Position numbers and translations under genes: made by a program
In this document: one piece after another, positions 25,201-34,280 of the stretch
Numbering within the stretch: the first letter of the stretch is position 1
How the letters are laid out: each line of letters begins with the position of its first letter
The notes under the pieces: model-generated
What the model was told of the DNA's origin: nothing
Databases searched by the model: none
What the model saw: the letters and a program-made list of their open reading frames with translations, nothing else
NCBI GenBank assembly: GCA_020632995.1
Contig: JACKEN010000010.1
Location: 186,001 to 250,000 of the forward strand
DNA: 64,000 nucleotides
Source: Deltaproteobacteria bacterium
GTDB taxonomy: Bacteria; Myxococcota; Kuafuiibacteriia; Kuafuiibacteriales; Kuafuiibacteriaceae
Direction: 5' to 3'

Positions 25201-27541
25201 CCTGGGTGGCCGCGATGATCCGGTCGAGGAGCTGACGAAACGCCACCGAAGCCTCGCTCTGCTGGTCATCGAGTCCATCGGCGTGCCGCCCCAGCACGGC
25301 CACCACCACCGCGCTGACCTCCGGCCCGCGGGCCATGGCCACGTGCAGCCGGAAGAGCGCCTCGAGGAGACCGTCGCTCGGCTCCAGGCTCTCCACGCCA
25401 TACAAGCGCAAGGCGCTGGACAACCTCCGCAGGAAGGCCTGCGGCGTGCCCTCACCCTTACCGCTCAGATCCATCAGGTAGCTCCGCAGGTACTCCCTCC
25501 GGCTCAGGTGCAGGTTGCCCTCCGGGCCGCCGTCCTCCGTCGCCGGGGCCAACTCCACGAGCGCCATGTAGCGCGCGAGGAGGGCCTCCTCCTTCTTCCA
25601 GGTGGCCGAGTCGACCTCCTGGACGTCGCGATATGCCTTCAGCGCGAGCCGGCTCTCGTCCGGCGGCACATCGTAGCCGGCGAGGATGCTCTCGAACACC
25701 TCCAGCGGCTCCGACGCCCGACCCGCCATCGGCGCCATCGCCTCGGCCAGCGCGAGCCGCGCCTCCTCGGGCGGCGGCGTGCTGGGGGCAGCGGGCTCGA
25801 TCCACACGAGCGGGGCGCCCGGCCCCACCTGCACGTTGGGGCGCACCATGACCTCCCGCACCCGCCCACCGAACGGAGCGTGCAGGGTGGTCTCGGTCTT
25901 CATCGCCTCGAGCACCGCGATGGGAGCGCCTGCGCTCACCGTGTCGCCCGCTCGTACCGCGATGCTACTCACCACCGCGGGCGCCGGTGCGCGCACCATG
26001 CCGCCCTGGGTCCGCATCACCCGATGCGGCTCGCCGTTCACCTCGATCCGGTGGGTCAGGCCGTCGCGCACCGAGACCACCCGGTAGCGCCGCTCGCCGA
26101 CCACGAGGTGCCGCTCGGGGCCGTGCTCGAACTGCACCTCCAGCTGGATGACCTGATGATGGGTCCGCACCTCGTACCGCGTCGCGGCGACCTGGCGCAC
26201 CTCGAGGTCATGGCTGTGACCGTCAGCGCTCAGCTCGACCCGGCGCCCATGGGCCGGCTCCAGGTGAGGCCGACCGCGTTTCGCCCAGGCGTGGAACTGC
26301 GCCTGCGCCGCGGCGTGCTCGATCTCGTAGGCCTCGATCGCCGCCGCCAACAGCGCGATGGCCTCGAAGGTCGCGCCCTGCAAGGCGCCTTTCTCGAGCC
26401 TGTCTGGTAGCCACCCCACGTCCACTGGACCCCGCAGGACGTCCTCGTCGTACAGGAGGCGGGAGAGGAGCCCCATCGAGGACTCCCCGTTCCTCACCAG
26501 CACCGAGCCCTCCTGCAGGCACCGGTGCAGGCGCGCCAGCACCTCGCGCCGGTCGCGACCGCGCGCGGTGATCCGCGCCACCGACGCGGGTGGGGCCAAC
26601 ACCTCGCCCTCGCTCGCGCCAGCGTCCACCCGGACCCCCTGGCCACCCGCCACCCGGAAGTGCTCGAGCACCACCGGGCCCTCGCCGTCCTGAGTCACAC
26701 CGACCTCGACCGTGGCGGCAGAGCCCCACGCCGGGGGCAGATCCGTAGCCACCCGCTCGCCCAGAGCGAGGCGCAGCTCCAGCTTGGTGAGGTCCACCCC
26801 CCGCCTGAGCTCGGCGCACGCGTAGTCACCCGGGCAGCAGAGCCGATAGCCGAGGAACCGAGCCGCCTGCCGGTTCGGGTCGAAGAGGAAGGCCATCGCG
26901 CCCACGTGGGCGTGCTCCAGCCGCTCCGCCACCTCGAGGGCCGCGCGCTTCAGGTTCACCGCGGCCTCAGCCTCGATCCCGAGCGCGGGGGCCTCCGAGA
27001 TCACCGCCCCGTCCGCCCGCCGGAGGGACGTGTCCACGATGTCCAGCGCCCACCGCGTCCCCCTGAGGTCGCCGACCACCGGCACCTCCAGCTGACGCAA
27101 GCGCTCCTGCACATCCACCGCTGCGTCCGGACGCACCACGTCCAGCCCCACCCCCTCGGCTGCCCGGCGCACCGCGTCGGCGTCGATGAGCCGCCGCAGC
27201 ACTGCAGCGGGCGGTCCTACGAAGACCCAGCCCCGATCCTCGCACGCCTGGGCCAACGCCGCGCGAAAGGCGCCACTCCCCGATGCGACCCACACCATGT
27301 CGACCTCCGCCGCGGCCAGGGCCGCGACGAGGACGTCGACCTCGGGCTCGAGGCCCGGCACCACCACCAACTCCTGGCATTCGCGGGCCAGCCAGGAGAC
27401 TCTCGCCTCCGGGCGGACCACCCCGATGCTCGTCAACCTCTCTTGCGACTCGTACTCGAGCTCACGCACCGCACGGAGCAGGCGCAGCCCACCCGACCCG
27501 CGCCCGAACAGCGCGATCCGTCGCGACCTGGTTGTCATCAT
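22265..27541 (-). CDS. Fused biotin-dependent acyl-CoA carboxylase with degenerate biotin carboxylase domain
   Basis: Single-chain protein of 1758 residues, laid out like a eukaryotic-type acetyl-CoA carboxylase. Residues 1-330 resemble biotin carboxylase, but the Gly-rich ATP-grasp loop and the usual E-x-N-x-R active-site segment are absent; where the latter should be, the sequence reads FLGYRLCCPGDYA. A biotinyl domain follows with EAMKTE near residue 546 (Lys of AMK is the biotin site; the usual final Met is Thr). The C-terminal half is carboxyltransferase, with GGVSAEDNLGIGGYERIMGP near 1390, LSGFDGSPESLRM near 1583 and RFHGGAFVVFSN near 1620. Such enzymes make malonyl-CoA or related extenders. 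It lies 33 bp after the megasynthase gene, which fits a dedicated supply role. GGAGGA seven bases before ATG 27541 fixes the start. If the first domain is inactive, a separate biotin carboxylase must act in trans. Confidence 0.83.
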   Translation of the reverse strand: MMTTRSRRIALFGRGSGGLRLLRAVRELEYESQERLTSIGVVRPEARVSWLARECQELVVVPGLEPEVDVLVAALAAAEVDMVWVASGSGAFRAALAQACEDRGWVFVGPPAAVLRRLIDADAVRRAAEGVGLDVVRPDAAVDVQERLRQLEVPVVGDLRGTRWALDIVDTSLRRADGAVISEAPALGIEAEAAVNLKRAALEVAERLEHAHVGAMAFLFDPNRQAARFLGYRLCCPGDYACAELRRGVDLTKLELRLALGERVATDLPPAWGSAATVEVGVTQDGEGPVVLEHFRVAGGQGVRVDAGASEGEVLAPPASVARITARGRDRREVLARLHRCLQEGSVLVRNGESSMGLLSRLLYDEDVLRGPVDVGWLPDRLEKGALQGATFEAIALLAAAIEAYEIEHAAAQAQFHAWAKRGRPHLEPAHGRRVELSADGHSHDLEVRQVAATRYEVRTHHQVIQLEVQFEHGPERHLVVGERRYRVVSVRDGLTHRIEVNGEPHRVMRTQGGMVRAPAPAVVSSIAVRAGDTVSAGAPIAVLEAMKTETTLHAPFGGRVREVMVRPNVQVGPGAPLVWIEPAAPSTPPPEEARLALAEAMAPMAGRASEPLEVFESILAGYDVPPDESRLALKAYRDVQEVDSATWKKEEALLARYMALVELAPATEDGGPEGNLHLSRREYLRSYLMDLSGKGEGTPQAFLRRLSSALRLYGVESLEPSDGLLEALFRLHVAMARGPEVSAVVVAVLGRHADGLDDQQSEASVAFRQLLDRIIAATQGAVPEVCELARDVRFARFDRPFLARVFDEVSGEAEEAVGRLCTVEDQALMDVVVRCPQSLSGRFLHSTETRRPERRRVILEAIARRYYRVRELERAARVNEGGQPFFTATYAEPDGPHTLLAWLGDLAEIPAALSALGGRAATAQGAVDLELYAWRPSNQASPAPDAVARLLREADLPSQVARVVLAVGPQVRDGADVAEEAHCLTYRRVDNAFVEDQVFRGIHPMVAERLQLGRLEAFALERVETPEGLYAFVGHGRANPEDRRIFVYGEVRDLSPLRDETGAVVALPQLERVVADAFQVLRRVRAEQGGARLDWNRVELFGWPSITLHEDELMAVARKIAPATLDIGLEKVSLSVLLPTPNGQDFARRSVEVSNPDGHGMVLRIRETPTQPLLPLTKYEQRVMKLRARGLMYPYELIRILTPSAERASLDLPAGRFEEYDLDGEGRLVPVERPPGRNTANIVVGLLRNFSKKYPEGMTRVALFGDPSRAMGSLAEPECRRIIEALALAARMQVPLEWYAVSAGAEISTERGTENMDWISEVLKRIVEHTQAGHEINVVVCNINVGAQPYWNAEATMLMHTKGILVMVPEAAMVLTGKQALDYSGGVSAEDNLGIGGYERIMGPNGQAQFLAQDLVHAGKLLLRYYEHTYRVPGERYPRPQESDDPMDRDVSDALHGEHDEYGFNTIGEVFSVVHNPGRKRPFDIRRVMAATIDQDCAPLERWRDMRDAETVVVWEAHLGGYPVCLLGFESHPIRRLGFIPADGPMNWTAGTLFPLSSKKAARAINAASGSRPLVILANLSGFDGSPESLRMWQLEYGAEIGRAVVNFDGPIVFCVVSRFHGGAFVVFSNRLNPRMHTVALEGTHASVIGGAPAAAVVFARELKSRTDHDPRVVAAQAELAQAQGPDKAWASVRLTEAMEAARSDALGALAQEYDGIHSVERAQRVGSVHTIIPPGRLRPHLIEAVARGMQSDLQPR

Positions 27542-27574
27542 TGCATCGTCCTCCGAGACCGAGTTCCAAATCCG

Positions 27575-30500
27575 CTACGAGAGCGCCGCGGCCAGCGGCG
27601 CATACTTGCTCTCAGGCAGGGGCACCGGGAGGCTCTCCGTCTCGTATCCTGCAAGCTCCACGTAGACGCGGCCCTCCGCATCCACCACCTGAGCGTCCAC
27701 CCCCGCCTGGCCTGGCCGGACCACGCAGAACAGCGGGACCGACTCCCCATCGGCCAGGTAGTGGCGCACACGCGCAACCCGGGACGGTAGCCCAAGGGTG
27801 TGCTTACGCCCGATCTCCCCCACCCCCGCGGTCTGGAAGCACAGCTCCACCAGGCGTGGTGACAAGGCCAGGGGCGCGGCGGCCGGCGCGTGGTTCGGCC
27901 CCAGACCGCCAGCCATCTTGCCGGCGACCCGATCACCGTTGGCCCACGCCTCGGCCAAGACGCGATACGCCGGGCCGTGGAAGTAGACGTCGTAGATGGA
28001 GTCGTGCCCCACCACCGCCGCCGCCGCCTCGGGCGGGACCTCCACCGTGGCCGGCTTCGGCGCCTCGTACGACAGCCGCACCGAGCCCTTGAAATGCAGG
28101 GTACGCTGCGGCTTCTCCTGACCCGCGATGGTCCGCTCACCGCACAGCACGCAGTGGGCGATGACGTCGTCTCCATCCTTCGTGAACTGCGCGCACACCT
28201 TCACCGTCCTGGGCTGCGAGCGGTAGAACTTGAAGGGCGCGAGGAACGCCACGTCCGCCACCTCGGCCACCACGCGATCCGGGAAGGCGAGCCGCGCGAC
28301 CTCCGCGAAGGCCTCGAGGCCCATCACCCCGGGCAGCACCGGGGTGCCGTCGATCCGGTGGTGATCGAGGAACGGCTGGGCGCTCGGGTCCAGCTCGACC
28401 TCCACCACCAGGCCCTCCTCCACGAAGCTGCCCATCACCCGCCCCACCATGGGGCCGCCGGGGGGCAAGGCGTCCTGCAGGAGACCGCCGGTGTCGTCCC
28501 GAGGCGTGAGCATGACGCCCAGGGCCCCGGCCACCACCACCTCGTCCGCTCGCCCGCCCGACGTGAGCTCGCGCCGGATGAACGCGATGCCGGCCTCTGG
28601 CGGCAGCATCTCGATGCCGGCCCGCGCCATCATGGTGGGGATGGAGCCGCGGGTGGCCATCCCGATGCCGCCCCACGCCGTCCAGTCCATCACCATGGCC
28701 CGGACCCCCTGGGCCCGAAGCGCCACGCTGGTCTTGGCGAGTAGCTCGTTGGCCGCCGCATAGTCGGCCTGACCTGCGTTCCCGAAGCGGCCCGCGATGG
28801 AGCTGAACACCACGGTCGCCTTGGGCGTCATGTCACCCAGGGCGGACAGGAGGCTGTACCAGCCCTGCGCCTTCACGTCGAAGACGAGCGCGAACTCCTC
28901 CGGGGTCTTGTCGGGGAGGAAGCGGCTGATCTCGAGGCCGCCCGCGTGGAGCACCACGTCCACGTGACCGTGGGCCTCCCTCAAGGCGGCGACCACCTGC
29001 TGGACGCCCTCGTGATCCATCAGGTTCACCGAGCGATAGTGGGCGGTGCCGCCCGCCACCTCCACCGCGCGCACCGCGGCCAGCGCCGCGGCCTCGCGCT
29101 CGATGCCGGCGAGGAGCTTGTTCACCTTGGCCGGGGTGGCCTTCTCTCCCCCGGCCGAGAGGCGCTCGAACAGCGTCCGCTTGAGCCCCTCCGGGTCGGC
29201 GTGGAACGCCACCAGATCCGGGTCCGCGCGGTTCGGCTCGGGCGCAAGGTCCAGCAGGTAGAACACCCCACCACCCGCCGCCGCGGCCAGGTCGGCCACG
29301 ATGGCGGAGGTGATGCTCCCCGCCGCGCCGGTGACGAGGAAGACGGAGTCTGGCGTGAGCGTCAACCCAGCCTGCCCATCCTCCACCGGGATCTCCTGGA
29401 GCCGCACCGTGGTGCGCTCCTCGCCCCGCCGGCCGATCTCCACCGCGCCCGGGTCGCCCATGGCCTCGTCGACCAGGGCCGCCGCGACCGCGTCGGGTGC
29501 CGCGTCGAGCTCGAAGTCCACCACCTTCACCAGCGCCTCGGGGCGCTCACGCGCGAAGGCCTTGGTGAAGCCCGCCACCGCGCCGCCCAGCGGCGCACTC
29601 ACCCCGCGCGCGTCGAGGCCGAACGCCCCGCCCATGCGGGTGGCGGAGATCAGGAAGCGCCCTGCCCCCGCCAGGTCCTCGTACACGGCCCGGGCGGTGA
29701 GGTGGAGCAGCTTCACCCGCCTCCGCGTCGCCTCGGTGAACTCCGCCAGCGACAGCGCGGCCACCGCCCCCTCATCCTCCAGGGCAGGGAGCCAGTAGAC
29801 CCCGGCGATGGGGCCGTCCTTCTGCCATTCTGCAAGCTGACCTGCCAGCGCCTCGGCCCCCGCCGTGGGCTCGGCCCGGAGCACCTTCACCCCGCGCGCC
29901 TCCAGGCGCCCGGCGAGGGCGCCAGCCACCGGGCCATCGTCCGCCATGACCACCACCCGATCACCCTCGGCGAGGGTGACCCCGGTGGCCTTCATCACCG
30001 CCAGGGGCAGCCGGAGCGCCGACACCGGCACCCGGCGGGGCACCGCGGCCGCGGCCTGCAAGGAACCCTGCATCACCGGAGCGACCGCCGCCTCCACCGG
30101 CACCGCCTCGGCCGCCGCTACCGCCACCCCGTTCGACGGGCGGCGGGCGTGTACGAACTCCACCACCCGGTTGATGGTGTTGAAGTCCCTGAGCGACAGG
30201 TTCGGGTCGCGCTCGATGCCGTACGCCTCGCGCACCGCGACGAACACCTCGGCCTGCTTCACCGTGTCGATGCCCAGGTCCGCCTCGAGGTCCAGCTCCG
30301 GATCCAGCATCTCGGCCGGGTACCCGGTCTGCTCGGCGATGATGCCCAGCACCCGGGCCCGCACCTCGTCGTCCGCGCTGGGCGCAGCCACAGGGGCCGC
30401 GGGCAGGGTCGAGGCGGGGGCCGCCGCCGGGACACCAGGCTTCAGGTCCGGGCGCCGGTCATGGACGAAGCCCACCACCTTCTCCAGCGTGTTGAAGTCC

Positions 30501-31907
30501 CGGAGCGAGAGGTTCGCGTCACGCTCGATGCCGTACGCCTCGCGCACCGCCACGAACACCTCGGCCTGCTTCACCGTGTCGATCCCGAGGTCCGCCTCCA
30601 GGTCCAGCTCCGGGTCCAGCATCTCCGCCGGGTACCCGGTCTGCTCGGCCACGATCGCCATGATCCGCGCGCGCACCGGGTCCTCCGTCGGCGCCGCCGC
30701 CACCGCCACCGGGGCGGGCAAGGACGCCGCCGCCAGCGGCAAGCTGGCCTTCAGCTCCGGCCGGCGGTCGTAGACGAAGCCCACTACCTTCTCCAGCGTG
30801 TTGAAGTCCCGGAGCGAGAGGTTCGCGTCACGCTCGATGCCGTACGCCTCGCGCACCGCGACGAACACCTCGGCCTGCTTCACCGTGTCGATCCCGAGGT
30901 CCGCCTCGAGGTCCAGCTCCGGATCCAGCATCTCCGCCGGGTACCCGGTCTGCTCCGCCACGATCGCCATGATCCGCGCGCGCACCGGGTCCTCCGCCGG
31001 CGCCGAGACCACCGCCACGGGGGCGGGCGCCGCCGCCACCGGCGAGCTGGCCTTCAGCTCAGGCCGGCGGCTGTAGACGAAGCCCACCACCTTCTCGAGC
31101 GTGTTGAAGTCCCGAAGCGACAGGTTCGGGTCGCGCTCGATGCCGTACGCCTCACGCACCGCCGCGAACGTCTCCGCCTGCTTCACCGTGTCGATCCCGA
31201 GGTCAGCCTCGAGGTCCAGCTCCGGATCCAACATGTCCGCCGGGTACCCGGTCTGCTCGGCCACGATCGCCATGATCCGCACGCGCACCGGGTCCACCGC
31301 TGGCGCGGCCGCCACCGGGGCGGGGGCCGGGGCCTCCACCCGCGGGGCCGCCACCACCGGCGCCACCGGCGCGGGGGCCGCGATGGCCTCCGCCCGTGGG
31401 GCCGAGGGCCGCGCCACCGCGCCCTGGTCCTTGATCCGCAGGGTACGTTGCACCACCTCCAGCTCCGCCCCCGGGCGCCCGCCCAGGGCGTCCACCCAGC
31501 GCTGCCACGCGGCCGGATCCTGGATCCGCCCCTGGAAGCCCAGGGCCCGCGGCGCGGCGCGGGCGCCGTCGGGCGACGGCACCCACCGGGTGAGGGACAG
31601 CGCCAGCTGCGAGCCGAAGCCCGCCGCCAGCCGCAAGGCGAACTGCACCGGATAGGCGCCACCCTTCGACAGGTTCAAGACCCCCAGCTCGGGGTCCACC
31701 TCCCGGAAGTTGGCAACCGGGGGCACCAGGCCGGTCTCCAGCGCCTTGACTCCAAGGACGTCCTCGATGCCGGTGCCCATGGCGTGGCCGGTCATGCCCT
31801 TCGTGTTGGCCACCACGATGTGGTCGGCGGCCGGGCCGAAGACCTCACGCAGCGCGCGGACCTCGGTCTGGGCGCTCCCGCCCCGGGCGGGGGTGAAGGT
31901 CTCGTGC
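27575..31907 (-). CDS. Lipid/polyketide megasynthase, part 3: end of second KS, four ACPs, KR, DH (frame-interrupted gene)
   Basis: C-terminal part of a multidomain synthase, read after a one-base insertion near 31908, so it has no start codon of its own. It opens with HETFTPARGGSAQTEV and NTKGMTGHAMG, the two catalytic His segments of the second ketosynthase. Four tandem ACP repeats of about 80 residues follow, each with DLGIDTVKQAE; Thr (codons at 31187, 30884, 30575 and 30263) stands where ACPs carry the phosphopantetheinyl Ser. Then a ketoreductase (VTGAAGSITSAIVADL near nt 29320; FSSIAGRFGNAGQADYAAAN with catalytic Ser, Tyr and Asn) and a hot-dog dehydratase (HRIDGTPVLPG, i.e. HxxxGxxxxP; SPRLVELCFQ in the second-motif position). 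No enoylreductase or thioesterase is seen. The order resembles pfa-type secondary-lipid synthases. Confidence 0.85.
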
Positions 31908-34280
31908 GGAGACGAAGACCATCTGCTTGGCCATCTCGTGCCGCGACACGCCGTAGCGAGCCTCGGCCTCCGCCACCAGGGCCTCGACCTCGCGGGTGAT
32001 GTGCTGCGGATCCAGGCGGGTGCCGTGGAACGCGCTGTTCGCGAAGCGGGTCCCGAGCAGCCGCGCGATGGGACGCAGGCCGCGTTGCAGACAAGCCTCC
32101 TCGGACTCCACCACCAACGCCGCCGCGCCCATGCCGAGGAGCAGGCCATGGCGCCGCCGATCGAAGGGCAGCGCGGCCTCCTCCACCAGCTCATCGGTGG
32201 CCGCGGCGCCCGAGGCCAGGAAGCCCGAGCCGATCCACGGCAGGAGGTTCTCGCTCGTCACGTCGTCGGCCGAGACCACGATCACCCGCCGGCACCGCCC
32301 GGAGCGGATCCAGTCCTGGGCGATGCCCAGGGCCTGGGTGCCGCTGGCGCAGGCCGCGTTGACCTGGGTGTTCGGGCCCCGCGCGCCGATGTACTCGGCG
32401 AACTGGGAGTGCCCCATGGCCAGGATCCGGAACAGGAAGCGGCGGTCCAGGGCGTAGCCGATGGCCTTGGCCTCCTGGTCGAGCTCCTGGATCCGGCGGG
32501 CCAGCTCGGCCGCCATCCCCGGACCAATCTCACCGTTGAAGCGACCCTGCAGCTCCTCCAGCGCGGCCCGCTTCGCCTCCAGCTCCCGCTGACGGCGGAA
32601 GGTGTCCATGTCCTGGGCCAGCGAGTCCAGGCCAGGGAAAGCGGAGCCGAAGATCACCCCGGTCTCGTCCCGCAAGGCGTCCGGCAACATCCAGCGCTCG
32701 GGGAGCAGGGTGCCCCGGGTGGTGGTCTTGTAGTGCATCACCAGCGGCAGGCCCGCGTCGCGGAGGGCGTCGACACCCGCCCCGATGGCCAGCTTCGTCA
32801 CCACGTCCAGGGCCGGCATGCGCTCGGGCGGGAAGCCGAAGTCCCGCACCAGGTCGAGATCACCGAGCTGACCGGCGAGCTTGATGGTGTCCGCCGCGCT
32901 CTCGATGACCTCGAAGCTCCCGCTGCCCGCGCTGGTCTTCACCAGCCGGGTGATGTGGCGGTCGACCATGCGCCGCCGCGCGCCCATGGAGATGCTGTCG
33001 ATGAACTGCTCCCCGTGGAGCAGCCGCGCCACGTTGTCGTCCCGGAACACCGGGCCAGCGCCCGGCAGGCCCACCGCGGCCCCGGAGATCACCACCGCGG
33101 GCGCCTGGACCCCGCCCCCCGCGCCCATGACGCGGAAGCTGTCCTCCATGAAGCGGGAGAAGAGCCGCCCGAGCTCGGCCATGCGCCCCTCCGCGGCGGG
33201 GGCCGCGGCCACCGGCGCAGGCTGCGCTGCACGCTGCGCAGGCTGGATTGCCACCGGCGCCGAGACCGGCGGGGCCTCCACCGGCGCGGGCACCGAGACC
33301 ACAGCGGGCCTGGGCCGCCCCGCCCCGGCCGCGTAGATGCCGGCGAGGGCCTGGTTGAAGGCCGCCTCGTCGGAGAGCTTGGGGTGATTGGTGAACAGCG
33401 ACACGACGTCCTCCCGTCCCTCGAACACGTCCTCGGCCATGCCGTGGAGGGCCTTCTTGGGGCCCACCTCCACGAAGACCCGGGCCCCGGCGCCATAGAG
33501 GGTCTCGAGGCCCTTCACGAACTGCACCGGCGCCGCGATCTGCTGGCCCAGGATCTCGACCATCTGCTCCGCCGCGCCCGGCCCGGTGGGGTAGAACTCG
33601 CCGCTGACGTTGCCGACCAGCGGGATCTGCACCGAGCGCAGGTCCAGGCGCCGCAGCACCTCCATCAGGGGCCCGCTCGCCGGCGCCACCACCGAGGTGT
33701 GGAAGGCGTGGCTCACCGGCAGGAACGTAGCGGTGTAGCCGAGCTCCTGGCACCGGGCCACCGCGCGCTCCACCGCGTCGCTGTGGCCGCCGATCACCGC
33801 CTGGCGCCGGCTGTTGATGTTGGCGACCACCACGTAGCCGTCCACCTCATCCACCACGCGCTGCACGGCCTCCATCGGCCCCATCACCGCGGCCATCTTG
33901 CCGTTGTCGCCCACCGAGACCTTGGTCATCTCGGCCCCGCGGGCCGCCACCGCCTCCAGCGCATGGGCGAAGGGCATGCCCCCCGCCGCCACCAGGGCGC
34001 CGTACTCGCCCAGGCTGTGGCCCATCACCATGTCCGGCACCACCCCGTACTCCGCCATCAGGCGGGTCATGGCGATGTCCACCGTCAACACCGCGGGCTG
34101 GGTGATGGCGGTCTGGCGGAGCTGCTCGCCCGCCGCGGCCATCGCCGCCTCGTCCTTGTCGTCCGCGAAGACCACGCTGGTGAGCGGCCGCCCCAGGATG
34201 GGCGTCATCACCGCGTCCGCCTCCTCGAAGGTGCGCCGCACCACCGGCTCGGTGGCGGCCAGGCGCCGCAGCATGTTCAC
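31845..34280 (-). CDS. Lipid/polyketide megasynthase, part 2: acyltransferase and second ketosynthase (frame-interrupted gene)
   Basis: Middle part of the same synthase. True coding sequence enters this frame at about 34303 and leaves it at about 31908; the last 20 or so codons before the stop at 31845 are out of frame. The acyltransferase has GHSLGEYG (active Ser) and SHAFH, a malonyl-type specificity motif. A Pro/Ala linker follows, then a second, divergent ketosynthase with NAACASGTQAL (active Cys) and a long helical insertion, FRRQRELEAKRAALEELQ. In place of the usual HGTGT box the second KS uses an SHETFTPARGG box, read across the frameshift. With its final NTKGMTGH the catalytic Cys-His-His set appears complete, so it may be active rather than a chain-length-factor-like domain. 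Confidence 0.82.
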   Translation of the reverse strand: MNMLRRLAATEPVVRRTFEEADAVMTPILGRPLTSVVFADDKDEAAMAAAGEQLRQTAITQPAVLTVDIAMTRLMAEYGVVPDMVMGHSLGEYGALVAAGGMPFAHALEAVAARGAEMTKVSVGDNGKMAAVMGPMEAVQRVVDEVDGYVVVANINSRRQAVIGGHSDAVERAVARCQELGYTATFLPVSHAFHTSVVAPASGPLMEVLRRLDLRSVQIPLVGNVSGEFYPTGPGAAEQMVEILGQQIAAPVQFVKGLETLYGAGARVFVEVGPKKALHGMAEDVFEGREDVVSLFTNHPKLSDEAAFNQALAGIYAAGAGRPRPAVVSVPAPVEAPPVSAPVAIQPAQRAAQPAPVAAAPAAEGRMAELGRLFSRFMEDSFRVMGAGGGVQAPAVVISGAAVGLPGAGPVFRDDNVARLLHGEQFIDSISMGARRRMVDRHITRLVKTSAGSGSFEVIESAADTIKLAGQLGDLDLVRDFGFPPERMPALDVVTKLAIGAGVDALRDAGLPLVMHYKTTTRGTLLPERWMLPDALRDETGVIFGSAFPGLDSLAQDMDTFRRQRELEAKRAALEELQGRFNGEIGPGMAAELARRIQELDQEAKAIGYALDRRFLFRILAMGHSQFAEYIGARGPNTQVNAACASGTQALGIAQDWIRSGRCRRVIVVSADDVTSENLLPWIGSGFLASGAAATDELVEEAALPFDRRRHGLLLGMGAAALVVESEEACLQRGLRPIARLLGTRFANSAFHGTRLDPQHITREVEALVAEAEARYGVSRHEMAKQMVFVSARDLHPRPGRERPDRGPRAA

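Noticed and set aside
28946..31999. Long plus-strand open frame over the ACP/KR region with periodic repeats
   Set aside because: Its repeats are the antisense image of the four ACP repeats on the minus strand.
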